DNA of 64,000 nt. It comes from Streptomyces polyasparticus (GTDB taxonomy: Bacteria; Actinomycetota; Actinomycetes; Streptomycetales; Streptomycetaceae). Positions 55,749 through 64,000 of this stretch are shown piece by piece (positions within the stretch are counted from its first letter, which is position 1; each line of letters opens with the position of its first letter). The stretch covers positions 49,023-113,022 of the forward strand of contig NZ_JACTVJ010000027.1 of the NCBI RefSeq assembly GCF_014493765.1, in the 5' to 3' direction. The translations under genes and the position numbers were made by a program. The notes below the pieces were generated by a model. The model saw only the letters and a list, made by a program, of their open reading frames with translations, had not been told where the DNA came from and searched no databases.

Positions 55749-58106
55749 TCACACCCCCCGCACCCGCACCCTCTCCCTGACCTCCTCCACCCCCGAGTCC
55801 GTCTCCCGCACAACCACCACCCGGTCGTTCTTCCACCGCGTCACATAGCGCTCGACCTCGGCCCGCCCCCACCCGTCCCCGGGATCCCGTACGACCAGGC
55901 CGCCGCCGGTACGCCCGCGCAGCGGCGCCCACACCTCCAGCTCCAACTCGCCGTCGTCCCCGCGTACCGGCACGACGGTCCCCGCCCGTGCAAGCACCGG
56001 AATACGGGATGAGGGAGCGTCGAGCAGCACCTGCCCCGGCCCGTCATAGGCCTGCTCACCGACCGTGTCGTACCACCGCCCCCGCGGCAGCCGCACAGCG
56101 CGCCGGTCCGCGCCGGGCTCGAATACCGGCGCCACGAGCAGCGCATCACCCAGCAGAAACGCGTCGTCGCAGTCCCGCAGCGCCCGGTCCTCCGGCGCCG
56201 ACCACCACAGCGGACGCACATAGGGCGCCCCGGTGAGCGCCGCGAGCTGCGAGAGCGTCACGAAATACGGATGCAGCCGCTGCCGCTCCGCCAACGCCGC
56301 CCGTGCGTGTCCGAGCACCTCCGCCCCGAACTGCCAGGGCTCACGCCGCCCCGCGTTCATCGCCGAGTGCGTACGGAACAACGGCAGCCAGGCCCCCAGC
56401 TGGAACCACCGCAGATACAGCTCGGCGGACGGCCGCCCGTCGAACCCGCCCACATCCGGCCCCGAATACGGCACCCCGCACAGCCCCAGACCAAGCACCA
56501 GCGACAACGAGGCCCGCAGCCCCGCCCAGCTGGTCTCCACATCCCCGGACCAGGTGCCGCCATAGCGCTGCAACCCCGCCCACCCCGAGCGCGAGAACAG
56601 GAACGGCCGCTCCTTGGGCCGCAGTTCACACAGCCCCTCGTACGCGGCACGCGCCATGCACAGCCCGTACACGTTGTGCGCCTCGCGATGATCGCCCCCC
56701 TGCCCGTCCAGGGCGTGCCGCGCCGACCGCGGCAGCGAGGGGTCGCCGAACGCGGCGAACGACACCGGCTCGTTCATGTCATGCCAGAACCCGGAGAACC
56801 CCTGCCCGAGACGCTCGGCGTACTGCCGCCCCCACCAGTCCCGCACATGCGGCGCCGTGAAGTCGGGATACACGGACTCACCGGGCCACACCACTCCTCG
56901 TACGAGCCGCCGCTTCGCATCCCGTACGAAGGCGTCCTCGGCCCTGCCCGCATCGAACAGCGCATTCCCGGGCTCGGCCTTCACCGCCGGATCCACGATG
57001 GACACGAGCCGCGTCCCCTGCTCGCGCAACTCCTGCGCCAGGGCGGGTAGTTCGGGGAAGTTCTCGCGATCGACCGTGAACACCTGATGCGCGTCATAGT
57101 GATCGATGTCCAGATGTACGGCGGCCAGCGGCAGCCCCCGCTCCCGGTACCCGTCGACGACCCTGCGCACCTCCGCGGCGGACCCGAACCCCCACCGCGC
57201 ATGCTGATACCCGAGCGCCCACGCCGGCGGTACGGCAGGAGACCCGGTCAGCCCCGCCCAGGCATGCAGCACACGGGCCGGCGTCCCCACCACCACCCAG
57301 CACCGCAACGGCCCGCCGTCCATGCGCAGTTCCACCGTCCCCGGCCGGTCGTGCCCCGAACCCTCGCCCTCCTCGCCCTCGCGCAGCGAGACCGTCCCGT
57401 CCCAGCTGTTGTCGTGGAAAACCAGGTGCGTCCCGGCGTCCGCCACCACCATCTGCACCGGCATCGTCAGATACAACGGATCGTCACCCGGCGCGAAGGA
57501 CCCGCCCGGATCGGTGTTCCACAGCCGGTACGTACCGTCCGGCAGCCGCGGCCCCGCCGCCCGCCCACCGAGCCCGAAGAACCGTGCGTCGGCGCCCACT
57601 TCGGAGCGCTGCACCCACCGCGCACCGCCCCCGCCGGCCGGCTCCCACCAGCGCGGCGGCAGATCCCGCCGCAGCACCACCCCGCCCGGAGTGCGCACCT
57701 CCACCGTGCCGTGCCGGGACACCACGACCATGACCCGTTCCGACACCACCCGCCAGCCGCCGTCCTTGTCCGGCTCCAGGAACGCCCGCGGATCCGGCTC
57801 GGGCCGGGGACCCGTCAGCGCGTACGAGGGCTCGGGACCCGCACCGTCCCACCCCCAGAACACGGCGCCGCCCCCGGTCACGCACACCCGCAGCTCCGAC
57901 CGCGCGAACCGCACGACCCCTCCACCGGGGCCCGGCTCGACCCCGGTCACCGGACCCGGCACCCGCGCCCGCTCGGCGCCGCGCCGCGGCAGCCCGGCCG
58001 CGTCCGCCCGCTGCCTGCGCCACGCCGCGCGCACCGTCCGCAGCCCCTGTGCCGCCCCCACCATGCCGACCGCTCGTACGGATCGCACCAGATCATGACC
58101 GTTCAT
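55749..58106 (-). CDS. Glycoside hydrolase family 31 (alpha-glucosidase type)
   Basis: A 785-residue GH31 enzyme that cleaves alpha-linked glucose or xylose residues. The N-terminal beta domain (about 60-270) is followed by the barrel. The nucleophile Asp is in GFWHDMNEPVSF, the general acid in TWSGDVETSW, and the substrate pocket in LDIDHYDAHQVFTVD and VPYSGPDVGGFDG. There is no signal peptide, so it is probably intracellular. The ATG at 58106 has GGTGAG upstream and was preferred to an in-frame start 11 codons earlier. It is divergent from the acetoacetyl-CoA synthetase gene across a 281-base region that contains a repeated ACAAGGGGCG block near 58126. Confidence 0.9.
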   Translation of the reverse strand: MNGHDLVRSVRAVGMVGAAQGLRTVRAAWRRQRADAAGLPRRGAERARVPGPVTGVEPGPGGGVVRFARSELRVCVTGGGAVFWGWDGAGPEPSYALTGPRPEPDPRAFLEPDKDGGWRVVSERVMVVVSRHGTVEVRTPGGVVLRRDLPPRWWEPAGGGGARWVQRSEVGADARFFGLGGRAAGPRLPDGTYRLWNTDPGGSFAPGDDPLYLTMPVQMVVADAGTHLVFHDNSWDGTVSLREGEEGEGSGHDRPGTVELRMDGGPLRCWVVVGTPARVLHAWAGLTGSPAVPPAWALGYQHARWGFGSAAEVRRVVDGYRERGLPLAAVHLDIDHYDAHQVFTVDRENFPELPALAQELREQGTRLVSIVDPAVKAEPGNALFDAGRAEDAFVRDAKRRLVRGVVWPGESVYPDFTAPHVRDWWGRQYAERLGQGFSGFWHDMNEPVSFAAFGDPSLPRSARHALDGQGGDHREAHNVYGLCMARAAYEGLCELRPKERPFLFSRSGWAGLQRYGGTWSGDVETSWAGLRASLSLVLGLGLCGVPYSGPDVGGFDGRPSAELYLRWFQLGAWLPLFRTHSAMNAGRREPWQFGAEVLGHARAALAERQRLHPYFVTLSQLAALTGAPYVRPLWWSAPEDRALRDCDDAFLLGDALLVAPVFEPGADRRAVRLPRGRWYDTVGEQAYDGPGQVLLDAPSSRIPVLARAGTVVPVRGDDGELELEVWAPLRGRTGGGLVVRDPGDGWGRAEVERYVTRWKNDRVVVVRETDSGVEEVRERVRVRGV

Positions 58107-58387
58107 GCGGCTCACCCTGCCACCACACAAGGGGCGCACAAGGGGCGTTCAACTGCCGTTCACCCGGCGCGGGCCCACATCTTCACGCGGCGTCCGCCGC
58201 GGCCGGTGCTGTGGTGCATCACCACCCCCGCACGCCCCGCGATCCCCGGACGTGTGGGAGACCACTATGGTGCGGAAGTCGATCACGTGGCATCGTCCCT
58301 GTGAGCCGCACATCGTTCCGCAGGACCCGGTACGGGTGCGGCCCACGCCCACCGCGTCCACACCGCGTACCGCTTGGGAGCCGCACG

Positions 58388-60364
58388 ATGTCCACCGCCG
58401 CACCGCACCCCCTGTGGCAGCCCGACGAGGCCCGGATCGCCGCCGCCCGGATCACCCGCTTCCAGAACTGGGCCGCCGCACACCACGGCGCGCCCGCGGA
58501 AGGCGGCTACGAGGCCCTGCACCGGTGGTCGGTCACCGACCTCGAGACCTTCTGGCAGGCCGTCGTCGAGTGGTTCGACATCCGCTTCTCCACGCCGTAC
58601 GAGCGCGTGCTCGGCGACCGTTCGATGCCCGGCGCCCAGTGGTTCCCGGGCGCCACCCTCAACTACGCGGAGCACGCCCTGCGCGCGGCCGCGGACCGCC
58701 CCGACGAACCCGCTCTCCTCTATGTGGACGAGACCCACGAGCAGAGCCCCGTCTCCTGGTCCGAACTCCGCCGCCAGGTCGGCTCCCTCGCCGCGGAACT
58801 CCGTGCCCTCGGCGTCCGGCCGGGCGACCGCGTCAGCGGCTACCTGCCCAACATCCCGCAGGCCGTCGTCGCCCTCCTCGCCAGCGCCGCCGTCGGCGCG
58901 GTGTGGACCTCCTGCGCCCCCGACTTCGGCGCCCGCAGCGTCCTCGACCGCTTCCAACAGGTCGAACCCGTCGTCCTGTTCACCGTCGACGGCTACCGCT
59001 ACGGCGGCAAGGAGCACGACCGCCGCGACACCGTCGCCGAACTCCGCCGCGAACTGCCTTCCCTGCGCGCGGTCGTCCACATCCCGCTCCTGGGCAGCGA
59101 GCCCCCCGAAGGCGCCCTCGCATGGTCGGCCCTGACCTCCTCCGACACCGAGCCGGTCTTCGAGCAGGTCCCCTTCGACCACCCCCTGTGGGTCCTGTAC
59201 TCCTCCGGCACCACGGGCCTGCCGAAGGCGATCGTCCAGTCCCAGGGCGGCATCCTCGTCGAGCACGTCAAGCAGCTCGGCCTGCACTGCGACCTCGGCC
59301 CCGAGGACCGCTTCTTCTGGTACACCTCCACCGGCTGGATGATGTGGAACTTCCTCGTCTCCGGCCTCCTCACCGGCACCACGGTGATCCTGTACGACGG
59401 CAGCCCCGGCTACCCGGACACGGGTGCCCAGTGGTCCATCGCCGAACAGACCGGCGCCACCCTCTTCGGCACCTCCGCCGCCTACGTGATGGCCTGCCGC
59501 AAGGCCGGCGTCCACCCGGGCCGCGACCACGACCTCTCCCGTATCCAGTGCGTCGCCACCACCGGCTCCCCGCTCCCGCCCGACGGCTTCCGCTGGCTGC
59601 ACGACGAGGTCGCCGTCGACGGCGCGGACCTGTGGATCGCCTCCGTCAGCGGCGGCACCGACGTCTGCTCCTGCTTCGCTGGCGCCGTCCCGACCCTGCC
59701 CGTCCACATCGGCGAACTCCAGGCCCCCTGCCTCGGCACGGACCTCCAGTCCTGGGACCCCCAGGGCAAGCCCCTGACCGGCGAGGTCGGCGAACTCGTC
59801 GTCACCAACCCCATGCCGTCCATGCCGATCCACTTCTGGAACGACCCCGACGGCAGCCGCTACCACGACAGCTACTTCGACACCTATCCCGGCGTCTGGC
59901 GCCACGGCGACTGGATCACGATCACCGACCGCGGCTCGGTCGTCATCCACGGCCGCTCCGACTCCACCCTCAACCGCGGCGGCGTCCGCATGGGCTCCGC
60001 CGACATCTACGAGGCCGTCGAACGCCTCCCGGAGATCCGCGAATCCCTCGTCATCGGCATCGAACAGCCCGACGGCGGCTACTGGATGCCCCTCTTCGTC
60101 CACCTCGCCCCCGGCGCGGTCCTGGACGACGACCTCCGTACGCGCATCAAGCAGACCATCCGCGAACAGCTCTCCCCGCGCCACGTCCCGGACGAGATCA
60201 TCGAGGCCCCCGGCGTCCCGCACACCCTCACCGGCAAGCGCATCGAGGTCCCGGTCAAGCGCCTGTTCCAGGGCGCCCCGCTCGACAAGGCGGTCAACCC
60301 CGGCTCGGTCGACAACCTGGAACTGCTCGAGTTCTACGCCGACTTGGCCCGCAACCGCCGCTGA
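58388..60364 (+). CDS. Acetoacetate-CoA ligase
   Basis: A 658-residue ANL-superfamily synthetase. The adenylate loop is VLYSSGTTGLPKAIVQSQGG, seen by its SSGTTGLPK core. FFWYTSTGWMMWNFLVSGL and SGGTDVCSCFAG are typical of acetoacetyl-CoA synthetases rather than acetyl-CoA synthetases. The C-terminal hinge is RSDSTLNRGGVRMGSADIY, and the catalytic Lys lies in TLTGKRIEVPVKRL. It activates acetoacetate with ATP and CoA, for reuse of ketone bodies, leucine breakdown products or polyester. The ATG at 58388 has GGGAG upstream. Confidence 0.92.
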   Translation: MSTAAPHPLWQPDEARIAAARITRFQNWAAAHHGAPAEGGYEALHRWSVTDLETFWQAVVEWFDIRFSTPYERVLGDRSMPGAQWFPGATLNYAEHALRAAADRPDEPALLYVDETHEQSPVSWSELRRQVGSLAAELRALGVRPGDRVSGYLPNIPQAVVALLASAAVGAVWTSCAPDFGARSVLDRFQQVEPVVLFTVDGYRYGGKEHDRRDTVAELRRELPSLRAVVHIPLLGSEPPEGALAWSALTSSDTEPVFEQVPFDHPLWVLYSSGTTGLPKAIVQSQGGILVEHVKQLGLHCDLGPEDRFFWYTSTGWMMWNFLVSGLLTGTTVILYDGSPGYPDTGAQWSIAEQTGATLFGTSAAYVMACRKAGVHPGRDHDLSRIQCVATTGSPLPPDGFRWLHDEVAVDGADLWIASVSGGTDVCSCFAGAVPTLPVHIGELQAPCLGTDLQSWDPQGKPLTGEVGELVVTNPMPSMPIHFWNDPDGSRYHDSYFDTYPGVWRHGDWITITDRGSVVIHGRSDSTLNRGGVRMGSADIYEAVERLPEIRESLVIGIEQPDGGYWMPLFVHLAPGAVLDDDLRTRIKQTIREQLSPRHVPDEIIEAPGVPHTLTGKRIEVPVKRLFQGAPLDKAVNPGSVDNLELLEFYADLARNRR

Positions 60365-60459
60365 CCTGCCCCGCTTCCCCCTGAACGCCGATGTCAGTGC
60401 CACCACTTACGGTGAGTGCGCAATGACCATCCGTGGTCGGAATGTGTTCAGGGGGAAGC

Positions 60460-61344
60460 ATGGCGCACACCAAGCAGGACACGATGCGGCGCGCACTGCG
60501 CCGTGAGGTCGCCGGCACGATCGGCCTGCTCGCCGACGAGGCCGACTTCGCGGAGATGCGGCACTACCGCAGCTTCGCCTTCGACGACCACGCCGTCTAT
60601 CTGCAGCAGGTCGAGGGCCTGCTCAAAGCACGGGACGGCCAGGGCAGACACACCACCCTCGCACTCTTCGACCCCGAGGAGTACGAGGAGTTCTGCGCCG
60701 ACACGGGCCTGGACCCGGACCGCTCCGCCAGCCGGAGCCGCTTCGCCGCCGACCTCGCGGCCACCGGCGCCACCATCGCCTACGACGGCCGCCCACTGGA
60801 CGCCCTCGTCCCCGACCTCATCGAGGAGTCGCTCCGTCAGTCCACCTGGGAGTACACGGGCTCCGTCCTGGCCGGCATCGGAGAGTGCGCCGACTGCGGC
60901 GAGGACATCGGCCGCGCGGCCTTCGCCGCCGCCGCCCGACTCCTGACCCGGGTCCTCGACACGGTGGGGCCGGGAGCCCACCACTTGGTGTGCAGCGCCT
61001 CGCTGCCCACCCATGACCTCACCGCGGCCCTGCACACCGCCACGGACCCGGACGGCCGTATCGAGCTGGACGAGCAGGCCGCCATGGAATTCGCCTCGGT
61101 CCTGGCCGTCGCGATCGCGACCACGAGCCCCGGAGGCCTGGTGATGCGCACCAGCAGCCCCGATCACCGCGACCGGGTCCAAGGCTGGCGCCTCCAGGGA
61201 GAGTTGCTCCAGGCGCTGACCGCCGCGGAGGTGTTCGACGCCTACTGCACCGACACCCTCTCCGGCGAACCCCTGCCCCCGGAATCCGGCGTCGACTACT
61301 GCACGGCACCCGACCTGGGGCCATTCGAGGGGCATCCGCACTGA
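60460..61344 (+). CDS. Conserved hypothetical protein
   Basis: A 294-residue soluble protein that I do not recognise. It is mixed alpha/beta with an acidic average. The first 60 residues include YRSFAFDDHAVYLQQVEGLL, then HTTLALFDPEEYEEFCADTG. A GECADCGED stretch near residue 148 might bind metal but only two cysteines are close together. GGGGGAAGC precedes the ATG at 60460. It stands alone between the synthetase and the PTS genes and ends at a strong hairpin. Confidence 0.7.
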   Translation: MAHTKQDTMRRALRREVAGTIGLLADEADFAEMRHYRSFAFDDHAVYLQQVEGLLKARDGQGRHTTLALFDPEEYEEFCADTGLDPDRSASRSRFAADLAATGATIAYDGRPLDALVPDLIEESLRQSTWEYTGSVLAGIGECADCGEDIGRAAFAAAARLLTRVLDTVGPGAHHLVCSASLPTHDLTAALHTATDPDGRIELDEQAAMEFASVLAVAIATTSPGGLVMRTSSPDHRDRVQGWRLQGELLQALTAAEVFDAYCTDTLSGEPLPPESGVDYCTAPDLGPFEGHPH

Positions 61345-61351
61345 GGAACGC

Positions 61352-61389
61352 CGAAGGGGCGCCCCACCTTGCGGTGGGACGCCCCTTCG
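61352..61389. terminator. Bidirectional terminator hairpin before ptsI
   Basis: A 17-base stem with one mismatch (CGAAGGGGC and GCCCCACC pairing with GGTGGGAC and GCCCCTTCG) and a four-base loop. It lies between two converging genes. Confidence 0.85.
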
Positions 61390-61407
61390 ACAGCGATCAG
61401 CTCAAGC

Positions 61408-63078
61408 TCACTCGCCGGACAGCACGGCCTGCGCGGCAGCGCGGGCCTCCTCCGCGGACTCCGCGGCACGCGCGGCGGCAGCGGCGCGCTCGCACTGGGC
61501 GAGCGTGTACTTGGCAAGCGTCGCGCGCACGTAAGGAATCGACGCGGCACCCATGGACAGGGAGGTCACACCGAGACCGGTCAGCACACAGGCGAGCAGC
61601 GGGTCCGAAGCGGCCTCGCCACAGACGCCACAGCTCTTGCCCTCGGCCTTGGCGGCCTCGGCCGACAGCGCCACCAGGTCGAGCAGCGCGGGCTGCCACG
61701 GGTCCTGCAGACGCGACACGGCACCGACCTGACGGTCGGCGGCGAAGGTGTACTGCGCGAGGTCGTTCGTACCGATCGAGAGGAACTCGACCTCCTGAAG
61801 CACCGAACGCGCCCGCAGCGCGGCCGACGGAATCTCGACCATCGCACCGAACTTCGCCTGCAGCCCGGCCTCACGGCACGCGTCGGCGAACGCCTTGGCG
61901 TCCTGGCGGTCGGCCACCATCGGCGCCATGACCTCGAGGTACACCGGCAGACCCTCGACCGCCTTGGCGAGCGCCGTCAGCTGCGTCCGCATGATCTCGG
62001 GGTTCTCGAGCAGCGTGCGCAGACCACGGACACCGAGCGCCGGGTTGGGCTCGTCGGTCGGCGTCAGGAAGTCCAGCGGCTTGTCGGCACCGGCGTCGAG
62101 CACACGCACGACCACACGGCCCTCGGGGAAGGCCTCGAGCACCTTGCGGTACGCCTCGACCTGCTTCTCCTCGGACGGCGCCTTCTTGCTGTCGTCGAGG
62201 AACAGGAACTCGGTGCGGAACAGACCCACACCCTCGGCACCCGCCTCGACGGCCGCCGGCACATCGGCGGGACCGCCGACGTTGGCGAGCAGCGGGACCT
62301 TGTGCCCGTCGGAGGTGGCACCAGGACCGGAAGAAGCGGCCAGAGCGGCCTTGCGCTCCTCGGCAGCGGCCTCCAGCTCCGCACGCTTCTCGGCGGTCGG
62401 GTCGACGAAGATCTCACCGGTGCTGCCGTCCACCGCGACGACCGTGCCCTCGGGCAGCTCACCGGCGCCCGGCAGGGCGACGACGGCCGGCACACCGAGC
62501 GCACGCGCGAGGATGGCGCTGTGGCTGGTCGGCCCGCCCTCCTCGGTCACGAAGCCGAGCACGAGCGCCGGGTCGAGCAGCGCGGTGTCCGCCGGCGCCA
62601 GGTCACGGGCGATCAGTACGTACGGCTTGTCGCTGTCCGGCACGCCCGGCATCGGCACACCGAGCAGACGCGCGACGATACGGTTCCGCACGTCGTCCAG
62701 GTCGGCCACACGACCGGCCATGTACTCACCGGCACCCGCGAGCAGCTCGCGGTAGTGCGAGAACGCGTCGTAGATACCGCGCTCAGCGGTGCTGCCCACA
62801 GCAATCCGACGGTCGACGTCGGCCATCAGCTCCGGGTCCTGAGCGATCATGGCCTGCGCCTCGAGCACCGCCTGCGCCTCGCCGCCGGCCAGATTGCCCC
62901 GCGCGTTCAGATCGGCGGCCACAGCCTCGACCGCCTGCCGGGCGCGCCCCTGTTCGCGCTCCGCCTCCTCCGCGGGAATCTGCTTGGCCGGCGGCTCGAG
63001 TACCGCCGTGCCCATGTGCCGAACCTCGCCGATCGCCACACCGTGGCTCACGCCGACGCCTCGCAGCGTTGTCTCCAT
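61408..63078 (-). CDS. ptsI: PTS enzyme I (phosphoenolpyruvate-protein phosphotransferase)
   Basis: A 556-residue enzyme I, which takes phosphate from phosphoenolpyruvate and passes it to HPr. The phosphorylated histidine is H186 in EEGGPTSHSAILARALG. The PEP-binding barrel has GVGLFRTEFLFLD, then FGAMVEIPSAAL and LSIGTNDLAQYTFAADR. The catalytic Cys is in KSCGVCGEAASDP. Length is normal. The ATG at 63078 follows crr by 77 bases on the same strand, as in S. coelicolor. HPr is not in the window. Confidence 0.97.
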   Translation of the reverse strand: METTLRGVGVSHGVAIGEVRHMGTAVLEPPAKQIPAEEAEREQGRARQAVEAVAADLNARGNLAGGEAQAVLEAQAMIAQDPELMADVDRRIAVGSTAERGIYDAFSHYRELLAGAGEYMAGRVADLDDVRNRIVARLLGVPMPGVPDSDKPYVLIARDLAPADTALLDPALVLGFVTEEGGPTSHSAILARALGVPAVVALPGAGELPEGTVVAVDGSTGEIFVDPTAEKRAELEAAAEERKAALAASSGPGATSDGHKVPLLANVGGPADVPAAVEAGAEGVGLFRTEFLFLDDSKKAPSEEKQVEAYRKVLEAFPEGRVVVRVLDAGADKPLDFLTPTDEPNPALGVRGLRTLLENPEIMRTQLTALAKAVEGLPVYLEVMAPMVADRQDAKAFADACREAGLQAKFGAMVEIPSAALRARSVLQEVEFLSIGTNDLAQYTFAADRQVGAVSRLQDPWQPALLDLVALSAEAAKAEGKSCGVCGEAASDPLLACVLTGLGVTSLSMGAASIPYVRATLAKYTLAQCERAAAAARAAESAEEARAAAQAVLSGE

Positions 63079-63155
63079 TTCACCGTCTCCGATAGATGCG
63101 ACGGTCCGAGCCGCCGCGGTGGATGTCGTACCTGCCGCCTTGGGCGGCGATGACG

Positions 63156-63605
63156 TCACTTCCAGCTGAAGAGAGCGTCGCCGGCCTTCACGTCGCCGCC
63201 CTCGACGACGTCGGTGAGGGACTCGGCCGTGGCCTCGAGCGCCACGATCGGGCACACCGGAGACTTGCCGGCAGCCTCGACGGCCGCGGGGTCCCAACGC
63301 ACGACGGCCTGGCCGCGCTGCACGGTGTCGCCCTTGTTGACGAGCAGCTCGAAGCCCTCGCCGTTCAGCTGAACGGTGTCGATGCCCAGGTGCGTGAGGA
63401 CACCGTGGCCCTCACTGTCGACGACGACAAAAGCGTGGGGGTGAAGCGAGACGACAACGCCATCGACGGGCGCGACGGCGGCGCCGGCTTCACGCACGGG
63501 GTCGATAGCAGTACCGGGGCCGACCATCGCACCGGAGAACACCGGGTCGGGCACGGCCGCGAGCCCGATGGCCCGGCCGGCGAGGGGGGACGTCACAGAC
63601 GTCAT
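63156..63605 (-). CDS. crr: PTS glucose-type IIA component
   Basis: A 149-residue IIA-Glc family protein, a phosphocarrier between HPr and IIB domains, used in Streptomyces for N-acetylglucosamine uptake. The two active-site histidines are H57 (SLHPHAFVVVDSEG) and H72 (VLTHLGIDTVQLNGEGF), the second being the phosphorylated one by analogy with E. coli H90. The domain is complete and not fused to other PTS parts. The ATG at 63605 has GGGAGG upstream. It is the first gene of the crr-ptsI operon. Confidence 0.95.
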   Translation of the reverse strand: MTSVTSPLAGRAIGLAAVPDPVFSGAMVGPGTAIDPVREAGAAVAPVDGVVVSLHPHAFVVVDSEGHGVLTHLGIDTVQLNGEGFELLVNKGDTVQRGQAVVRWDPAAVEAAGKSPVCPIVALEATAESLTDVVEGGDVKAGDALFSWK

Positions 63606-63886
63606 GAGGAGCCTCCCAGGGGTGGAGAGTCTGTACACGCCGTCACTACCTGTCCTGGACGACGCACTGTTCAGAAGCGTAAGTCATAAGAAGTCCCGCT
63701 TCCGCACAACTAGTCCCGGTTCAACGGACCTAGGACCTTCCAGCGCTGATTTGCGTCCGTCGGAAGCGAGATGTACTGTCGTACTCCTGCCCGGGACGAC
63801 GGAGCGCTCCAAGCGCCCGACCCAGGCAGCCTCAATCAAGCTAGATCCTAACTCTGAATCTAGTTCTGCGTGCTCGCAGGACGGTG
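63606..63886. other. Intergenic region between crr and the rrn leader
   Basis: No gene seen. It holds the crr promoter on the minus strand and probably upstream rRNA promoters on the plus strand. AT-rich blocks are unusually frequent for this genome. An inverted repeat CTAGAT/ATCTAG spans 63841-63863. Confidence 0.5.
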
Positions 63887-63916
63887 GTCAGAGAGACGGA
63901 AAAGGCCTGATAGAGT
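63887..63916 (+). promoter_or_regulatory. Candidate rRNA operon promoter
   Basis: TAGAGT at 63911-63916 is a good -10 box; the -35 region (about 63887-63892, GGTCAG) is poor, as is frequent for Streptomyces rrn promoters. It points towards the rRNA leader. Confidence 0.5.
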
Positions 63917-64000
63917 CTGAATCACCGAAGGGAAGCCCGGAGGAAAGCCCGAGAGGGTGAGTACAAAGGAAGCGTCCGTTCCTTGAGAACTCAACAGCGT
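63917..64000 (+). other. Leader of an rRNA operon (16S upstream region), cut by window end
   Basis: The block AAGGAAGCGTCCGTTCCTT (a small stem) followed by GAGAACTCAACAGCGT is the conserved sequence found a few hundred bases before 16S rRNA in Streptomyces rrn operons. The 16S gene itself should begin beyond the window. Confidence 0.75.

Noticed and set aside
55599-56012. A 137-codon frame beginning with the GNAT-like N-terminus
   Set aside because: Only the first 25 or so codons look like an acetyltransferase; the rest is proline/histidine-rich repeat and antisense to the GH31 gene.
63606-63640. Possible DasR operator upstream of crr
   Set aside because: A central TGTACA within a partly symmetric stretch is present, but the flanks do not match the DasR consensus well enough to call.

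Overview
The window is a very GC-rich actinobacterial chromosome segment, almost certainly Streptomyces. Evidence: strong G/C bias at third codon positions, GTG/TTG and apparently leaderless starts, RbpA with a SigR-type promoter, the sporulation pair smeA-sffA, a conservon (cvnABCD), mycothiol-dependent formaldehyde metabolism and a Streptomyces-type intergenic repeat. From memory, the order ppm1-fxsA-rbpA-MFS-GDPD-YczE/MocR-sffA-smeA ... ptsI-crr resembles the S. coelicolor core segment around SCO1423 to SCO1390. The window ends in what looks like the leader of an rRNA operon.

Layout. 1-15 kb: an amidohydrolase tail, ppm1, fxsA, rbpA, an exporter-like MFS gene, a glycerophosphodiester phosphodiesterase and a YczE-type membrane protein facing its MocR-type regulator, then sffA/smeA, an ankyrin protein, a HEAT-repeat protein with a cysteine-rich mini-ORF in front of it, and a translationally coupled operon of two GT4 glycosyltransferases and an SGNH hydrolase. 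15-20.6 kb: a 5-oxoproline catabolic locus (MFS transporter, DUF1445/D-glutamate-cyclase-like protein, PxpA, PxpB, PxpC) facing a GntR/FCD regulator with a perfect palindromic operator. 20.7-27.9 kb: a three-gene operon of a kleisin/MukF-like protein, a MukE-like protein and a 1540-residue SMC-like ATPase with no JetD-type nuclease beside it; this is the best candidate for a poorly described system. 28-30 kb: a compositionally odd island with two duplicated membrane modules and a frameshifted gene.

30-38 kb: a methylated-amine catabolic operon. It holds an S-(hydroxymethyl)mycothiol dehydrogenase, an MBL-fold hydrolase, a dimethylglycine-dehydrogenase-like flavoprotein, a sarcosine-oxidase-like flavoprotein and a GbcA-like Rieske oxygenase, beside an IclR regulator and a divergent Rieske ferredoxin. 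The same GTTGCGCA motif occurs at both promoters. Oxidative demethylation releases formaldehyde, which the mycothiol enzyme would remove. 38-47 kb: conservon cvnABC, then a 1196-residue ATP-dependent 5-oxoprolinase/hydantoinase, then cvnD. 47-50 kb: glpF-glpK for glycerol uptake. 50-52 kb: a thiolase and its DUF35 partner behind a TetR-like palindrome. 52-61 kb: an ECF41 sigma factor, a LUD protein, a VanX-like dipeptidase, a Nudix hydrolase, a GNAT remnant, a GH31 glucosidase, an acetoacetyl-CoA synthetase and an unknown protein. 61-64 kb: crr-ptsI of the PTS, then the rrn leader.

A recurring pattern is short tandem arrays with periods of about 15-24 bases. Several sit across the stop codons of genes (HEAT protein, DUF1445, cvnD, glpK). 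All functions are inferred from sequence by eye; no database search was run.
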